Source: Bradyrhizobium japonicum USDA 6 (GTDB lineage Bacteria; Pseudomonadota; Alphaproteobacteria; Rhizobiales; Xanthobacteraceae). From it: a DNA stretch of 64,000 nt. Below are positions 1 through 7,634 of this stretch, piece after piece. The DNA lies in NCBI RefSeq assembly GCF_000284375.1, contig NC_017249.1, positions 5,186,001 through 5,250,000 on the forward strand, given 5' to 3'. The position numbers and the translations under genes were made by a program. Position 1 is the stretch's first letter. Each line of letters begins with the position of its first letter. Under the pieces are notes generated by a model that was not told the DNA's origin, did not search any database, and was given only the letters and a program-made list of their open reading frames with translations.

Positions 1-1054
1 CGCCGGCCTCGAACGCCTGCGCGACGATGCTAGGTGCGATCGGCAGCTTGAGGTCGAGCGCGAGCAGGAGGCCACGTCCCCGCACGCCGCCGAGGCCGTG
101 CCGGGCCGAGACCTTCTGCAACTCGCTTTCGAGCAGCAGGCCGGTCTCGGTGACCGCCTTCAGGAAGTCCGGCTTGCTGACCTCCTCCAGCACCGCGAGC
201 CCCGCCGCGCACATGATCGGGTTGCCGTTGAAGGTCCCGCCCTGATCGCCGTGCTCGAAGCAGGAGGCACGTTCAGTCGCCAGCAGGGCCGCGAGCGGCA
301 CGCCGCCGCCGATGCCCTTGCCGAGCGTCATGATGTCGGGCGCGATGCCGGTGTGCTCGTAGTGGAAGAGTTTGCCGGTCCGGCCCATGCCGGTCTGGAT
401 CTCGTCAAAAATGAGCAGCAGGCCGTGCGCCTCGGTGAGCGCGCGCAGCTCCTTCAGGAACTGATCGGTCGCGGGCCACACGCCGGACTCGCCCTGGATC
501 GGCTCCAGCATCACCGCGACGGTATTGTCGTTGATCAGCTCCTCGACCGAGGCGATGTCGTTCAGCTTCGCCTTCTTGAAGCCGGCGACCTTCGGCTCGA
601 ACAGCGGCTCGAACGCCTTCTTGCCCGAAGCCGACATCGTCGCAAGTGTCCGGCCGTGGAAGCCGCCTGCGAAGCTGATGATCTCGAACGCGCCGTTCCT
701 GTGCAGGCTGCCGTATTTGCGCGCGAGCTTGATCGCGCCCTCGTTGGCTTCCGCGCCCGAGTTGGCAAAGAACACCTGGTCGAACGCGCTGTTTGCGACA
801 AGCCGCTCGGCAAGCCTCAGGCTCGGCTCGTTGTAGAACGCCGGGCTAGGCGTCAGCAGCCGCTTGGCCTGCGCGGAAACCGCATCGGCGATCGCGGGCG
901 GGGAGTGACCGAGGCAGTTGACGGCCCAGCCCTGCACGAAATCGAGATAGCGCTTGCGGCTGTCGTCCCAGAGGTAGGAGCCCGCGCCGCGGACGAACAC
1001 GGCCTTGGGCCGTGCGGTGATGTCCATCAGCGCGTCATAGGGATGCGTGGTCAT
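1..1054 (-). CDS. argD: acetylornithine aminotransferase, 3' end beyond window
   Basis: PLP-dependent class III aminotransferase. The family converts N-acetylglutamate semialdehyde to N-acetylornithine in arginine synthesis, in the cytoplasm. About 351 codons are visible; the family is about 400 residues, so the C-terminus lies beyond the window edge. Visible signatures include the N-terminal GxGxYLWD-type strand, [18 protein letters not shown] (pyridoxal phosphate cup), [18 protein letters not shown] and the Schiff-base lysine in TLGKGIGGG. The start ATG at 1054 has an AGGAG ribosome site just upstream. Other class III enzymes such as ornithine aminotransferase look similar. The Arg-rich leader peptide and terminator in front of it (1090-1248) argue for the arginine pathway. 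Confidence 0.9.
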   Translation of the reverse strand, partial: MTTHPYDALMDITARPKAVFVRGAGSYLWDDSRKRYLDFVQGWAVNCLGHSPPAIADAVSAQAKRLLTPSPAFYNEPSLRLAERLVANSAFDQVFFANSGAEANEGAIKLARKYGSLHRNGAFEIISFAGGFHGRTLATMSASGKKAFEPLFEPKVAGFKKAKLNDIASVEELINDNTVAVMLEPIQGESGVWPATDQFLKELRALTEAHGLLLIFDEIQTGMGRTGKLFHYEHTGIAPDIMTLGKGIGGGVPLAALLATERASCFEHGDQGGTFNGNPIMCAAGLAVLEEVSKPDFLKAVTETGLLLESELQKVSARHGLGGVRGRGLLLALDLKLPIAPSIVAQAFEAG

Positions 1055-1089
1055 GTCGAACTCCTCTGCAGGCGGGTGGAAATGGAGCG

Positions 1090-1125
1090 CAAAAAGCAAA
1101 AAGGCCGCACCTTGCGGGTGCGGCC
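1090..1125 (-). terminator. intrinsic terminator in the argD leader (attenuator)
   Basis: On the minus strand a 9-bp stem GGCCGCACC/GGTGCGGCC (arms 1125-1117 and 1111-1103) is followed by a T-rich tract (TTTTTGCTTTTTG, 1102-1090). It sits 30 nt after the stop of the Arg-rich leader peptide and 36 nt before the argD start. Its 5' arm (CGCACCC, 1122-1116) is fully complementary to GGGTGCG inside the leader peptide gene (1184-1178). The two pairings are therefore mutually exclusive, as in ribosome-mediated attenuation. Confidence 0.75.
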
Positions 1126-1155
1126 TTTGCGAAAACTCGGCTGAATTCTACTGGT

Positions 1156-1248
1156 TCAGCGGCGTCGTCGGACATGGCGCACCCTCTCGTCGTCGCGGAA
1201 GCGACGGCGGAGCATTTCGGTGCGCTGATGGGTCCGAGCGTTGATCAT
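1156..1248 (-). CDS. Arg-rich leader peptide of argD (30 aa)
   Basis: A 30-codon frame, too short for ordinary gene callers, starting with ATG at 1248. It encodes 12 arginines: R5, R9, R14-16, R18, R22, R24 and four at the end (RHVRRRR-stop). Several Arg codons are types usually rare in GC-rich rhizobia (AGG, CGA, CGA). It is followed by an intrinsic terminator and then argD. This is the classic layout of an attenuation leader peptide, in which ribosomes stall at Arg codons when Arg-tRNA is short and thereby favour an antiterminator. A TTGACA promoter element places the likely transcription start within a few bases of the ATG, so the message may be nearly leaderless. The function is inferred from layout; high GC alone raises Arg content. 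Confidence 0.7.
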   Translation of the reverse strand: MINARTHQRTEMLRRRFRDDERVRHVRRRR

Positions 1249-1256
1249 GGGGCGCG

Positions 1257-1286
1257 TCCCTACAGCCGAAGGCCAGGGCTTGTCAA
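1257..1286 (-). promoter_or_regulatory. probable sigma-70-type promoter of the argD leader
   Basis: On the minus strand a perfect -35 TTGACA (1286-1281) is followed after 18 bp by TAGGGA (1262-1257). The predicted start of transcription is about 1250, next to the leader-peptide ATG (1248). The promoter begins only 20 bp after the stop codon of the upstream acyltransferase gene. Confidence 0.5.
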
Positions 1287-1305
1287 GCCCATGCTCGGGC
1301 AGCGT

Positions 1306-2409
1306 TCAACCCTCAACGGCCGCGCGAGCGTCGCGTTCACGAGCATCGAGCGATGGTCGCTGGCCGGCACTGTAGGACGGTCTCGCCTCAAGGGTCGGCG
1401 CCTCCACCCCGACGGCCATCAGTGCCGTGACGATGATTGTCAGGGCAACGTACAGGATCAAACCTGCGGAGCTCTCTGCTGCGCCGAGGCGGTCCAGCGC
1501 TGCCAGCGCGAGCAGGTGGAACAGATAGACCGAGTAGGAGATGCGGCCGAGGAAGAGGCTTGCGCTGACAAGGGATGGCCGGCCCGCAAGACGCGGCGCG
1601 AATGCAAGCGCGGCCACGATCGCGGCGGCGCCGAACGCGGATGCGTAGAGGTGGAACAGCGCCTCGAGCGCGAGCGACGCCTGGCCGGCAAGCCGAAGCG
1701 TGAGCGCGAAGGCGGCGCTGCCGACGACGAGGAGCGTCATCCCCGCGCGCACTGGGGTGACCGCGCGCAGCAGACGGCCGTCCGAGACGGCAAGATACAG
1801 GACAAAGCCCCAGGCGATGGCATCGACGCGGAACGCGACAACACGGCGTACCTCCGGACCCCAGTCGGCCCAATCCCCGAAGGCGAAGCGGACAATCGTG
1901 ACCACTCCGATATAGATCAGCGCGGCTGGAAGCGCCGTCCGCCGGCGACCGGGGACAAACGCCGACGCAATCAGCAAGAGAACGGGAAAGGTCACATAGA
2001 ACCATTCCTCGACCGACAGGCTCCAGGCGATCGCGAAATAATCGTGATCGTTGGCTTGCCCGACCAGGTTCTGCACATAGAAGGTGTAACGAACGAAATC
2101 CGCGCTGAACGTTTGGCGCGCCGTGATCGAGACGAGAACGAGTGCGATCAGGTAGGGCGGCACAGTGCGCATCCATCGCCGCACGAGGAAGACGCCGAGA
2201 TTGCGCAGGCGGAAGGAGCTTGCGGCCACCATCAAAATCTGTGGGGCCAGGACGTAGCCGGACAGCACGAAGAAGATTTCGACGCCGAGAATCGAGATGG
2301 TTTCCGCGGCCGGCGCGCTGGCGGAGCTGGCCATGAAAAAATGCGGGATGGCGACGGAGAAGGCGGCGATGCCGCGCAACAGATCGAGCGAAGCGATCCG
2401 ACCCGTCAC
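1306..2409 (-). CDS. acyltransferase 3 family membrane protein
   Basis: 367-residue polytopic membrane protein of the acyltransferase-3 (OafA/ExoZ-like) family, which O-acylates surface sugars or other extracytoplasmic glycans. The N-terminus LDLLRGIAAFSVAIPHFF carries the family arginine and histidine in the first membrane segment, and RRWMRTVPPY matches the second conserved block. About ten hydrophobic segments follow. Its start overlaps the stop of the SGNH gene upstream (ATGA), so the two are translationally coupled. The pairing of a membrane acyltransferase with a periplasmic SGNH protein is typical of polysaccharide O-acetylation systems. The glycan substrate cannot be read from the sequence. 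Confidence 0.85.
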   Translation of the reverse strand: MTGRIASLDLLRGIAAFSVAIPHFFMASSASAPAAETISILGVEIFFVLSGYVLAPQILMVAASSFRLRNLGVFLVRRWMRTVPPYLIALVLVSITARQTFSADFVRYTFYVQNLVGQANDHDYFAIAWSLSVEEWFYVTFPVLLLIASAFVPGRRRTALPAALIYIGVVTIVRFAFGDWADWGPEVRRVVAFRVDAIAWGFVLYLAVSDGRLLRAVTPVRAGMTLLVVGSAAFALTLRLAGQASLALEALFHLYASAFGAAAIVAALAFAPRLAGRPSLVSASLFLGRISYSVYLFHLLALAALDRLGAAESSAGLILYVALTIIVTALMAVGVEAPTLEARPSYSAGQRPSLDARERDARAAVEG

Positions 2410-3467
2410 GTTGCAATCCCGCAGGCCTTGAGGCCGCGCAAGGTTGCATCCGCGAGCGCCTTGTTGCCGGCGGCGCTGAAATGACCGCTGTCCGTGCGCA
2501 GCATTCCCGTTCGTGAATACGCGTCCTTCAGTTCGGGCGAGGGATCGACGATGCAGATGCCGGGCTGGCTGCCGACGGCTTCCATCATCATCGTCAGGCT
2601 GCGTCCAAGCTCGCCCTGAATGTCGGGCGACGGAATGAGCAGGAGCACAAAGCGATTGTTGCGGACGGCGGCTTCACGGGCAAATGTTTGGATCAGCGAC
2701 ACGCCGAGACGCCGCAAGGCGGCCATGTCTTCCCGCGGCGAAGCAAGGCTTGCGGCATTGAATTGCTCGGTGCGGGTCAACTTGCGATAGATCGCAGTCG
2801 CCACATGGAACGAGAACGGAAAGGCGAGCGGAGTCCACTCGGCGGCGGGCATGTCGCTGGTGATGGCATCGCGGATCGCGGCGACGTCGGCTGCGGGGCG
2901 GGGGATCAGCACGAGGCGGTCTTTTTCAAGCACGAATCTCGGCTTGGTCAGGCTGGCCCGCGGAGAATGATCATCCGACAGCGAGAAGAAGGCCGGGGAC
3001 GAGGCCCCGGCGCCGACGAGCATGAGTTCGATGAGCCCGAGGATGACGATCGAATCCGAACGTGAATGCTCACGATACAGCAGCAATGTCTGGTCGATAC
3101 TGAAGCCGCCGATGCCGTGATTATCGATCTGGCAGCCCAAGGCTTGCGAGACCAGATATGGCCAGGTTTCTGCGGCGGCGACATCCGGGCTCTGGGTGAA
3201 TGACCCGCCCCATGCAGAGCCGCAAGTTGCGGCGCCGACCTTCGGCACGGGCTGTGTCGGAAGTTCGCCTTGCCGGGGCCAGCCGGTGAACGAGCCCTCG
3301 CGCTCATGGGGCACCATCGCGGCGATCTCGGCATCGAGCCGCCATGGCTTGTAGAGCAGGTATGGATTGCCGCGCGCGATCGAGGCGAGCCCGAAGCCGA
3401 AGAACATCATGTCGGCGATGGCCGCAAACAGCGCGAGTCCGATGGCGCGCCGGACGATCGGAGCCAT
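2406..3467 (-). CDS. SGNH/GDSL-like hydrolase or O-acetyltransferase partner
   Basis: 353 residues with one N-terminal membrane segment (GLALFAAIADMMFFGF), so the rest is probably periplasmic. Recognisable SGNH blocks are CGSAWGGS (candidate nucleophile serine), NHGIGG, and near the C-terminus DSGHFSAAGN, which supplies the Asp-His pair. I chose ATG 3467 because it follows the stop of the small gene upstream by one base and precedes a good membrane anchor; an upstream extension would overlap that gene. Together with the acyltransferase it probably adds or removes acetyl groups on a surface glycan. The similarity is to the AlgX/AlgJ-like style rather than to any single named protein. Confidence 0.7.
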   Translation of the reverse strand: MAPIVRRAIGLALFAAIADMMFFGFGLASIARGNPYLLYKPWRLDAEIAAMVPHEREGSFTGWPRQGELPTQPVPKVGAATCGSAWGGSFTQSPDVAAAETWPYLVSQALGCQIDNHGIGGFSIDQTLLLYREHSRSDSIVILGLIELMLVGAGASSPAFFSLSDDHSPRASLTKPRFVLEKDRLVLIPRPAADVAAIRDAITSDMPAAEWTPLAFPFSFHVATAIYRKLTRTEQFNAASLASPREDMAALRRLGVSLIQTFAREAAVRNNRFVLLLIPSPDIQGELGRSLTMMMEAVGSQPGICIVDPSPELKDAYSRTGMLRTDSGHFSAAGNKALADATLRGLKACGIAT

Positions 3468-3468
3468 C

Positions 3469-3633
3469 TTAGAAATACTTGTAGTGGAAACGCGACGTAA
3501 CGGCCTCGTCCGAGAGCAGAAGCAGCGCGCCAAGCACAAGGGCAAGCACGGCGAGGGCCAGCAGGGCGCGGTTTTTCGACAGGCGTTTCGCGACCCCCGA
3601 CGGGGGGGCTGGAGGGGCTTGATCGTCGATCAT
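3469..3633 (-). CDS. small single-span membrane protein of the acyltransferase operon
   Basis: 54 residues starting MIDDQAPPAPPSG, with a basic segment, one hydrophobic helix (ALLALAVLALVLGALLLL) and a short tail ending FHYKYF. Its stop codon is one base from the SGNH start, so it is the first gene of a three-gene operon. Small membrane proteins of this kind accompany acetylation genes in other bacteria, but I do not recognise a family. The start could instead be an ATG 19 codons further upstream (3690); the proline-rich start is preferred because it gives a short cytoplasmic tail before the helix. Confidence 0.6.
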   Translation of the reverse strand: MIDDQAPPAPPSGVAKRLSKNRALLALAVLALVLGALLLLSDEAVTSRFHYKYF

Positions 3634-3979
3634 GATGCAGTCCGGGCGGAGATCTCGGTCGCTGTTAGCGCGACTCAACGTAAAGTTCAATCACTGCGAT
3701 AGTTGCGGTCGGGCCGTTTTCTGCGGTCGGAGGCTGCCGTACCCCGCGGAATCGACGGCGCGGTTGCGATCGGCAACCGCCCGCTCCGGGTCGCTTCGCC
3801 GAGCGTGGCTCACTCAGCATGTTGATCGCGCCAATCTGCACTCCGCAATAGATTGGATGTCATTTGATTGCCGTACAGAAACCATTGCGCCTCTAGCGCG
3901 TTTGTGATCGAAGGACGCGACTTGGTTCGAACCGAATGCATCACGGGTCAGACCAAGAAGGCGGGACCAACCAGATAGT
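3634..3979. other. intergenic region between divergent genes
   Basis: About 350 bp separating the acyltransferase operon (minus) from the SMI1-like gene (plus). It should hold two promoters. I see no convincing -35/-10 pair, operator or small gene. The GGTTCGAACC at 3924-3933 resembles a tRNA T-arm but no tRNA can be folded around it. Confidence 0.5.
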
Positions 3980-4936
3980 TTGAAGACCTTGTCCGATACG
4001 CCTTACCCGATCGACCTCGACAGCATTCGCGGCGCGTTTCCGCCGGGCATCGAGGCGCCATCCCTGCTGGTCGACTTTGCCGATTGGCTGAACGGGCGCC
4101 CGTGGGGCAGCGTCGGCCGTTTCTCCCTGCAAGGCCAGTTCTCCGATCAGGCGCCGATCTTCGACGGCAGTCCCTTGCGCGACAGGTTTTCACTGTTCAT
4201 GCGGCTGCCGGATGGCTCGGCCGTCGGTGGCTGGTATGGCGCAGGGCTTGATCGCGACAACCCGCCGATCGTGGGGCTGGGCTCCGAGGGCGACTACGAG
4301 CTGCTCGCGCCGAGCCTCGACGGCTTGCTGGCGAAGCTGACGTCGCAGCAATTCGACAAGGCCTGGAGCGATCTCAACCCGCATGACGAGGTCGAGTGCC
4401 AGACGGACGAGCTCGCGCGATGGCTTGCCGGACAGCCGATCGGCGACAAGGCCGCGTGTGACGACGGTGCTGCAGAGCTTCCCGACTTTCGCGGCTTCGT
4501 GGAAAAATGGAGCCGGGATCGCGAGGACTATTGGGCCAATCACCGCCTGATGGCTGAGCTCGGCTGGCGGCTCGCCGCGCATCTGCCCAGGGGCAAGAAG
4601 CCCTGGGACAAGACGCATTTCGAGGTCGCGATCGTCGGCAAGCAGTACGAGGCGCGCGTCCTTTCGCACGGACCGCAGCCGTTCGAGGAGGCCGCCTCGG
4701 TCGAATCCCTGCTGCGCGATCTGCGCGAGGAAATGCGGAAGGCGCAGCCCGAACTCGGGCTGTGGTACGCGATGAAATTCGGCCTCTATGTCGACGGCCG
4801 CGTCATGCCGAACTTCGAATACGATGTGCGACCGATCATCGGCGGCGAGCCGGCGCAGCTCTCCGAGGCAATGGCCGATCTCGCGCGCGCACCAAGGCCA
4901 GAGCGCTGGGTGCCGAAATGGCTGGCGACATCCTGA
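3980..4936 (+). CDS. SMI1/KNR4 (SUKH)-like protein, possible immunity protein
   Basis: 318 residues, soluble, acidic, without signal peptide. The N-terminal third (AFPPGIEAPSLLVDFADWLNG...GSEGDYELLAPSLDGLLAKL) has the pattern of SMI1/KNR4-SUKH domains, a superfamily that includes immunity proteins against secreted toxins. The C-terminal half (LGLWYAMKFGLYVDG, PNFEYDVRPI) resembles a second immunity-type fold. No toxin gene is adjacent, so this may be an orphan immunity gene or a general adaptor. Its last 42 codons recur as a broken copy at 5873-5998. The start follows an in-frame stop-rich region and has no strong ribosome site. The family call is from pattern memory, not a search. Confidence 0.5.
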   Translation: MKTLSDTPYPIDLDSIRGAFPPGIEAPSLLVDFADWLNGRPWGSVGRFSLQGQFSDQAPIFDGSPLRDRFSLFMRLPDGSAVGGWYGAGLDRDNPPIVGLGSEGDYELLAPSLDGLLAKLTSQQFDKAWSDLNPHDEVECQTDELARWLAGQPIGDKAACDDGAAELPDFRGFVEKWSRDREDYWANHRLMAELGWRLAAHLPRGKKPWDKTHFEVAIVGKQYEARVLSHGPQPFEEAASVESLLRDLREEMRKAQPELGLWYAMKFGLYVDGRVMPNFEYDVRPIIGGEPAQLSEAMADLARAPRPERWVPKWLATS

Positions 4937-4963
4937 AGCTCGGAATCCCGCGATGCTGCGGCC

Positions 4964-5000
4964 CAGCCGGCGCGCCGAAATCTTCTGCTGTCGCGCCATC
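4964..5000 (-). pseudogene. 37-bp relic of rimO
   Basis: 33 of 37 bases match rimO at 6305-6341, in the same orientation; on the minus strand both read [12 protein letters not shown]. Nothing else of rimO is present here. The relic lies just after the SMI1-like gene and marks one edge of the insertion or recombination event that placed merR and its neighbour between the SMI1-like gene and rimO. Confidence 0.7.
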
Positions 5001-5032
5001 TTGACCTCGCGGGAACGGCACCTTCGATCCCC

Positions 5033-5063
5033 TTGACTTAGAGTGCGCTCGAAGGGGTATCTG
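5033..5063 (+). promoter_or_regulatory. MerR-type promoter with 19-bp spacer and operator
   Basis: TTGACT (5033-5038) and TATCTG (5058-5063) are separated by 19 bp, the overlong spacing typical of promoters that MerR proteins untwist. The spacer and -35 contain the dyad CTTAGAGTG/CGCTCGAAG (5037-5054; 7 of 9 positions symmetric). This dyad closely resembles operators of AdhR-type MerR regulators. It lies 30 bp before merR, indicating autoregulation. Confidence 0.7.
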
Positions 5064-5092
5064 TACGTGCGTCAGTACGAGAACGGGCACAC

Positions 5093-5524
5093 ATGAAGAT
5101 CGGCGACCTCGCAAAACGAACCGGCTTGTCGGCTCACACGTTGCGTTATTATGAGCGCGTCGGGCTGCTGCCATACGCGGACCGGGATCGTTCCGGCCAG
5201 CGTGACTTTGACGCATCGATCCTCACATGGATCGCATTTCTCGGTCGGCTCAAGACCACGGGAATGCCGATCCGGGACATGTTGCGTTATGCGGCGCTTC
5301 GTGATGAAGGCGAAGCCACCGGGCCAGCCCGGCGGCAGATGCTGGAAATCCACCGGGAACAGGTTCGCACGCAGATTGCCGAACTCCAGGAATGCCTGCT
5401 CGTCCTTGATACCAAGATCGCCGGCTATGCCGGCGACGAACAGAGGACGAAGGAAGATGACGCACGCCCAAACACAAGCCGAAAGCCGCTTCGATCGCGG
5501 CCAGCGGGCCCTGTCACGCATTGA
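5093..5524 (+). CDS. MerR family transcriptional regulator
   Basis: 143 residues. The N-terminal winged-helix MKIGDLAKRTGLSAHTLRYYERVGLLPYADRDRSGQRDF is a textbook MerR DNA-binding domain. A wing and dimerisation helix follow (AFLGRLKTTGMPIRDMLRYAALRDEG and EQVRTQIAELQECLLVLDTKIAGY). The effector region carries one cysteine (in LQECLLVLD) but no CxxC metal site, so it looks like the AdhR/YfmP-type subgroup that senses small organic electrophiles or redox state. A MerR-type promoter lies directly upstream. The 3' end overlaps the start of the next gene by 68 bp, so the last 22 residues (rich in Arg/Pro) may be a recent extension. Confidence 0.9.
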   Translation: MKIGDLAKRTGLSAHTLRYYERVGLLPYADRDRSGQRDFDASILTWIAFLGRLKTTGMPIRDMLRYAALRDEGEATGPARRQMLEIHREQVRTQIAELQECLLVLDTKIAGYAGDEQRTKEDDARPNTSRKPLRSRPAGPVTH

Positions 5525-5876
5525 CGGCAGAGCCGGCGAAAAGGTCGTTGCCTCACTCGCCGACATCGCTCCGGATTTCGCACGATACGTGATCGAGTTT
5601 CCCTTCGGCGACATTTACAGCCGCCCGGACCTCGGCCTGCGCGATCGAGAGATCGCGACGATCGCCGCACTGACGGCGCTCGGAAATGCCGCGCCTCAGC
5701 TCAAGGTGCATATCGAGGCGGGCCTGAATGTCGGGCTGTCTCGCGACGAGATCGTGGAGATCATCATGCAGATGGCCGTCTATGCGGGCTTCCCGGCAGC
5801 GGTGAACGGGCTGTTCGCAGCCAAGGAGGTGTTTTCCGCGCATGACGGACGGCAGGCGTCCGGAGAAGCGACATGA
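5457..5876 (+). CDS. carboxymuconolactone decarboxylase (AhpD-like) family protein
   Basis: 139 residues starting at ATG 5457, preceded by GAAGGAAG. The central part (DLGLRDREIATIAALTALGNAAPQLKVHIEAGLNVGLSRDEIVEIIMQMAVYAGFPAAVNGL) is the CMD fold, with conserved Arg, Glu and His residues. There is no CxxC pair, so this is a gamma-carboxymuconolactone-decarboxylase-like rather than an AhpD peroxidase-type member. The MerR gene upstream overlaps it and probably controls it; MerR-CMD pairs are common and usually linked to aldehyde or quinone stress. The substrate is unknown. Its stop codon overlaps the ATG of the SMI1-like relic. Confidence 0.85.
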   Translation: MTHAQTQAESRFDRGQRALSRIDGRAGEKVVASLADIAPDFARYVIEFPFGDIYSRPDLGLRDREIATIAALTALGNAAPQLKVHIEAGLNVGLSRDEIVEIIMQMAVYAGFPAAVNGLFAAKEVFSAHDGRQASGEAT

Positions 5877-5998
5877 CGAATTTCGAACACGATGTGCGCC
5901 CGATCGTCGTCGGCGAACCCGCAAAACTGACCGAAGCGCAGGCCGATCTCGCCCGGGCACCACGGCCCGAGCGCTGGGTGCCGAAATGGCTGGTGTGA
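5873..5998 (+). pseudogene. truncated copy of the SMI1-like gene's 3' end
   Basis: A 41-codon frame starting MTNFEHDVRPIVVGEP and ending RPERWVPKWLV. It matches the last 43 residues of the gene at 3980-4936 (MPNFEYDVRPIIGGEP...RPERWVPKWLATS) at most positions, with many synonymous changes. It lacks everything upstream and is taken as a relic, although the frame is intact and its ATG overlaps the preceding stop. It sits in front of the real rimo 3' end, the same order as SMI1-like gene plus rimO relic at 4936-5000. Confidence 0.75.
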
Positions 5999-6010
5999 TT
6001 GTTTCCACAT

Positions 6011-6090
6011 CGTCATTGCGAGCGCAGCAAAGCAATCCAGACTGTCTCCGCGGAGGGATTCTGGATTGCTTCGCTACGCTCGCAATGACG
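6011..6090. repeat. palindromic dispersed repeat, possible bidirectional terminator
   Basis: An 80-bp imperfect palindrome. The outer arms CGTCATTGCGAGCG (6011-6024) and CGCTCGCAATGACG (6077-6090) are perfectly complementary, and the inner arms AAGCAATCCAG and CTGGATTGCTT also pair. From memory, this CATTGCGAGCG...AAGCAATCCAG element is scattered through Bradyrhizobium genomes. It separates the SMI1-like relic (plus) from the convergent rimO (minus) and could terminate both transcripts. Confidence 0.75.
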
Positions 6091-6097
6091 GAGCGCC

Positions 6098-7417
6098 TCA
6101 GAACCCCGCGACGCTGCCGTGCAGATCGTACTGGTCCGCGCGCTCGATCTTCGCGGTGACGATCTCGCCGACGCGCAGAGGACGGCGGCTGGAGAGATAG
6201 ACCGCGCCGTCGATCTCCGGCGCGTCGGCCTTGGAGCGGCCTTTTGAAACCGTCGGGCCGACCTCGTCGATGATGATCTGCTGGCGGGTGCCGACCTTGC
6301 GCTTCAGCCGGCGCGCCGAGATCTTTTGCTGGCGGGCCATCAGCGCGTTGTAGCGCTCCTGCTTGACCTCTTCCGGCACGGGGTTCTCGATCGCATTCGA
6401 CGTCGCACCCGCAACCGGCTCGTATTTGAAGCAGCCGAGGCGATCGATCTCGGCTTCATCGAGCCAGTCGAGCAGATAGGCGAAGTCGGAATCGGTCTCG
6501 CCGGGGAAGCCCACGATGAAGGTCGAGCGCAAGGCGAGGTCAGGGCATTCCTCGCGCCACCGCTTGATCCGCGCCAGCGTCTTGTCCTGCGCCGCCGGAC
6601 GCTTCATCGCCTTCAGCACCTCGGGGCTCGCGTGCTGGAAGGGGATGTCGAGATAGGGCAGCACCTTGCCCTCGTTCATCAGCGCGATGACTTCGTCGAC
6701 ATGCGGGTAGGGGTAGACATATTGCAGCCGCACCCAGGCACCGAGTTCGCCGAGCTCGCGGGCGAGGTCGAGGAATTTGGCGCGGACCTGACGATCCTTC
6801 CACGGGCTCTCGGCATATTTGAGGTCGACACCATAGGCGGAGGTGTCCTGCGAGATCACCAGCAGCTCCTTGACGCCGGCACCGACAAGGCGCTCGGCCT
6901 CGCGCAGCACGTCATTGGCCGGACGCGAGACGAGATCGCCGCGCAGCTTCGGGATGATGCAGAAGGTGCAGCGGTTGTTGCAGCCTTCGGAAATCTTCAA
7001 ATAGGCGTAGTGGCGCGGCGTCAGCTTGATGCCCTGCGGTGGCACCAAATCGAGATGCGGATTGTGGGCCGGCGGCAGCGCGCGATGCACGGCATCGAGC
7101 ACGCTCTCATACTGCTGCGGACCGGTGATCGACAGCACGCCGGGATAGGCCTGCTCGATCTGCTCGGGCTCGGCGCCCATGCAACCCGTCACGATCACCT
7201 TGCCGTTCTCGGCCATGGCCTCGCCGATCGCCGAAAGCGATTCCTGCTTGGCGCTGTCCAGGAAACCGCAGGTGTTGACGATGACGACATCTGCCCCGTC
7301 ATGCTTGCGCGCGAGCTCATAGCCCTCGGCACGGAGGCGCGTGATGATGCGCTCGGAATCCACCAATGCCTTGGGACACCCGAGTGACGTGAATGAAATG
7401 CGGGGCGCTCTGTCCAT
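6098..7417 (-). CDS. rimO: ribosomal protein S12 methylthiotransferase RimO
   Basis: 439 residues, the usual length. Radical-SAM enzyme that methylthiolates the conserved aspartate of ribosomal protein S12. Three domains are visible: an N-terminal UPF0004 domain ([17 protein letters not shown], with further cysteines in NTCGFLDSA and TGCMGAE that bind the auxiliary cluster); the radical-SAM core with CNNRCTFC (CxxxCxxC) and [13 protein letters not shown]; and a C-terminal TRAM domain ending HGSVAGF. The start MDRAPRISF is at ATG 7417. It is a single gene in opposite orientation to its neighbours. A small fragment of it is duplicated at 4964-5000. Confidence 0.97.
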   Translation of the reverse strand: MDRAPRISFTSLGCPKALVDSERIITRLRAEGYELARKHDGADVVIVNTCGFLDSAKQESLSAIGEAMAENGKVIVTGCMGAEPEQIEQAYPGVLSITGPQQYESVLDAVHRALPPAHNPHLDLVPPQGIKLTPRHYAYLKISEGCNNRCTFCIIPKLRGDLVSRPANDVLREAERLVGAGVKELLVISQDTSAYGVDLKYAESPWKDRQVRAKFLDLARELGELGAWVRLQYVYPYPHVDEVIALMNEGKVLPYLDIPFQHASPEVLKAMKRPAAQDKTLARIKRWREECPDLALRSTFIVGFPGETDSDFAYLLDWLDEAEIDRLGCFKYEPVAGATSNAIENPVPEEVKQERYNALMARQQKISARRLKRKVGTRQQIIIDEVGPTVSKGRSKADAPEIDGAVYLSSRRPLRVGEIVTAKIERADQYDLHGSVAGF

Positions 7418-7634
7418 GGTACCGCCTGGAGCCTAGATCTGAATTGTCCGGATTTAGCGATCCAACTAATTGAACCGATGGCGAAATTCAATAACTAACC
7501 TATGCGGTGCGATGCTAAAGCAGTACTCGCGCCCGGTTCCGATCGTGCGAGTGGAGGAGCCGAGATGGATTGCTCCAACGTGCACCTTTTTGTTGTTATT
7601 CTGTTCTTGCGTAATTCCACGGAGCTAAACTGCG

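Noticed and set aside
98..1144. Long plus-strand frame (348 aa) opposite argD
   Set aside because: It is antisense to a clear aminotransferase; composition is Arg/Leu/Ala-rich with no recognisable domain, as expected in GC-rich DNA.
1174..2484. 436-aa plus-strand frame opposite the acyltransferase
   Set aside because: Highly charged, no domain; the minus strand encodes a membrane acyltransferase with family motifs.
3924..3933. GGTTCGAACC resembling a tRNA T-arm
   Set aside because: No acceptor stem, D-arm or anticodon arm can be drawn at the right distances.
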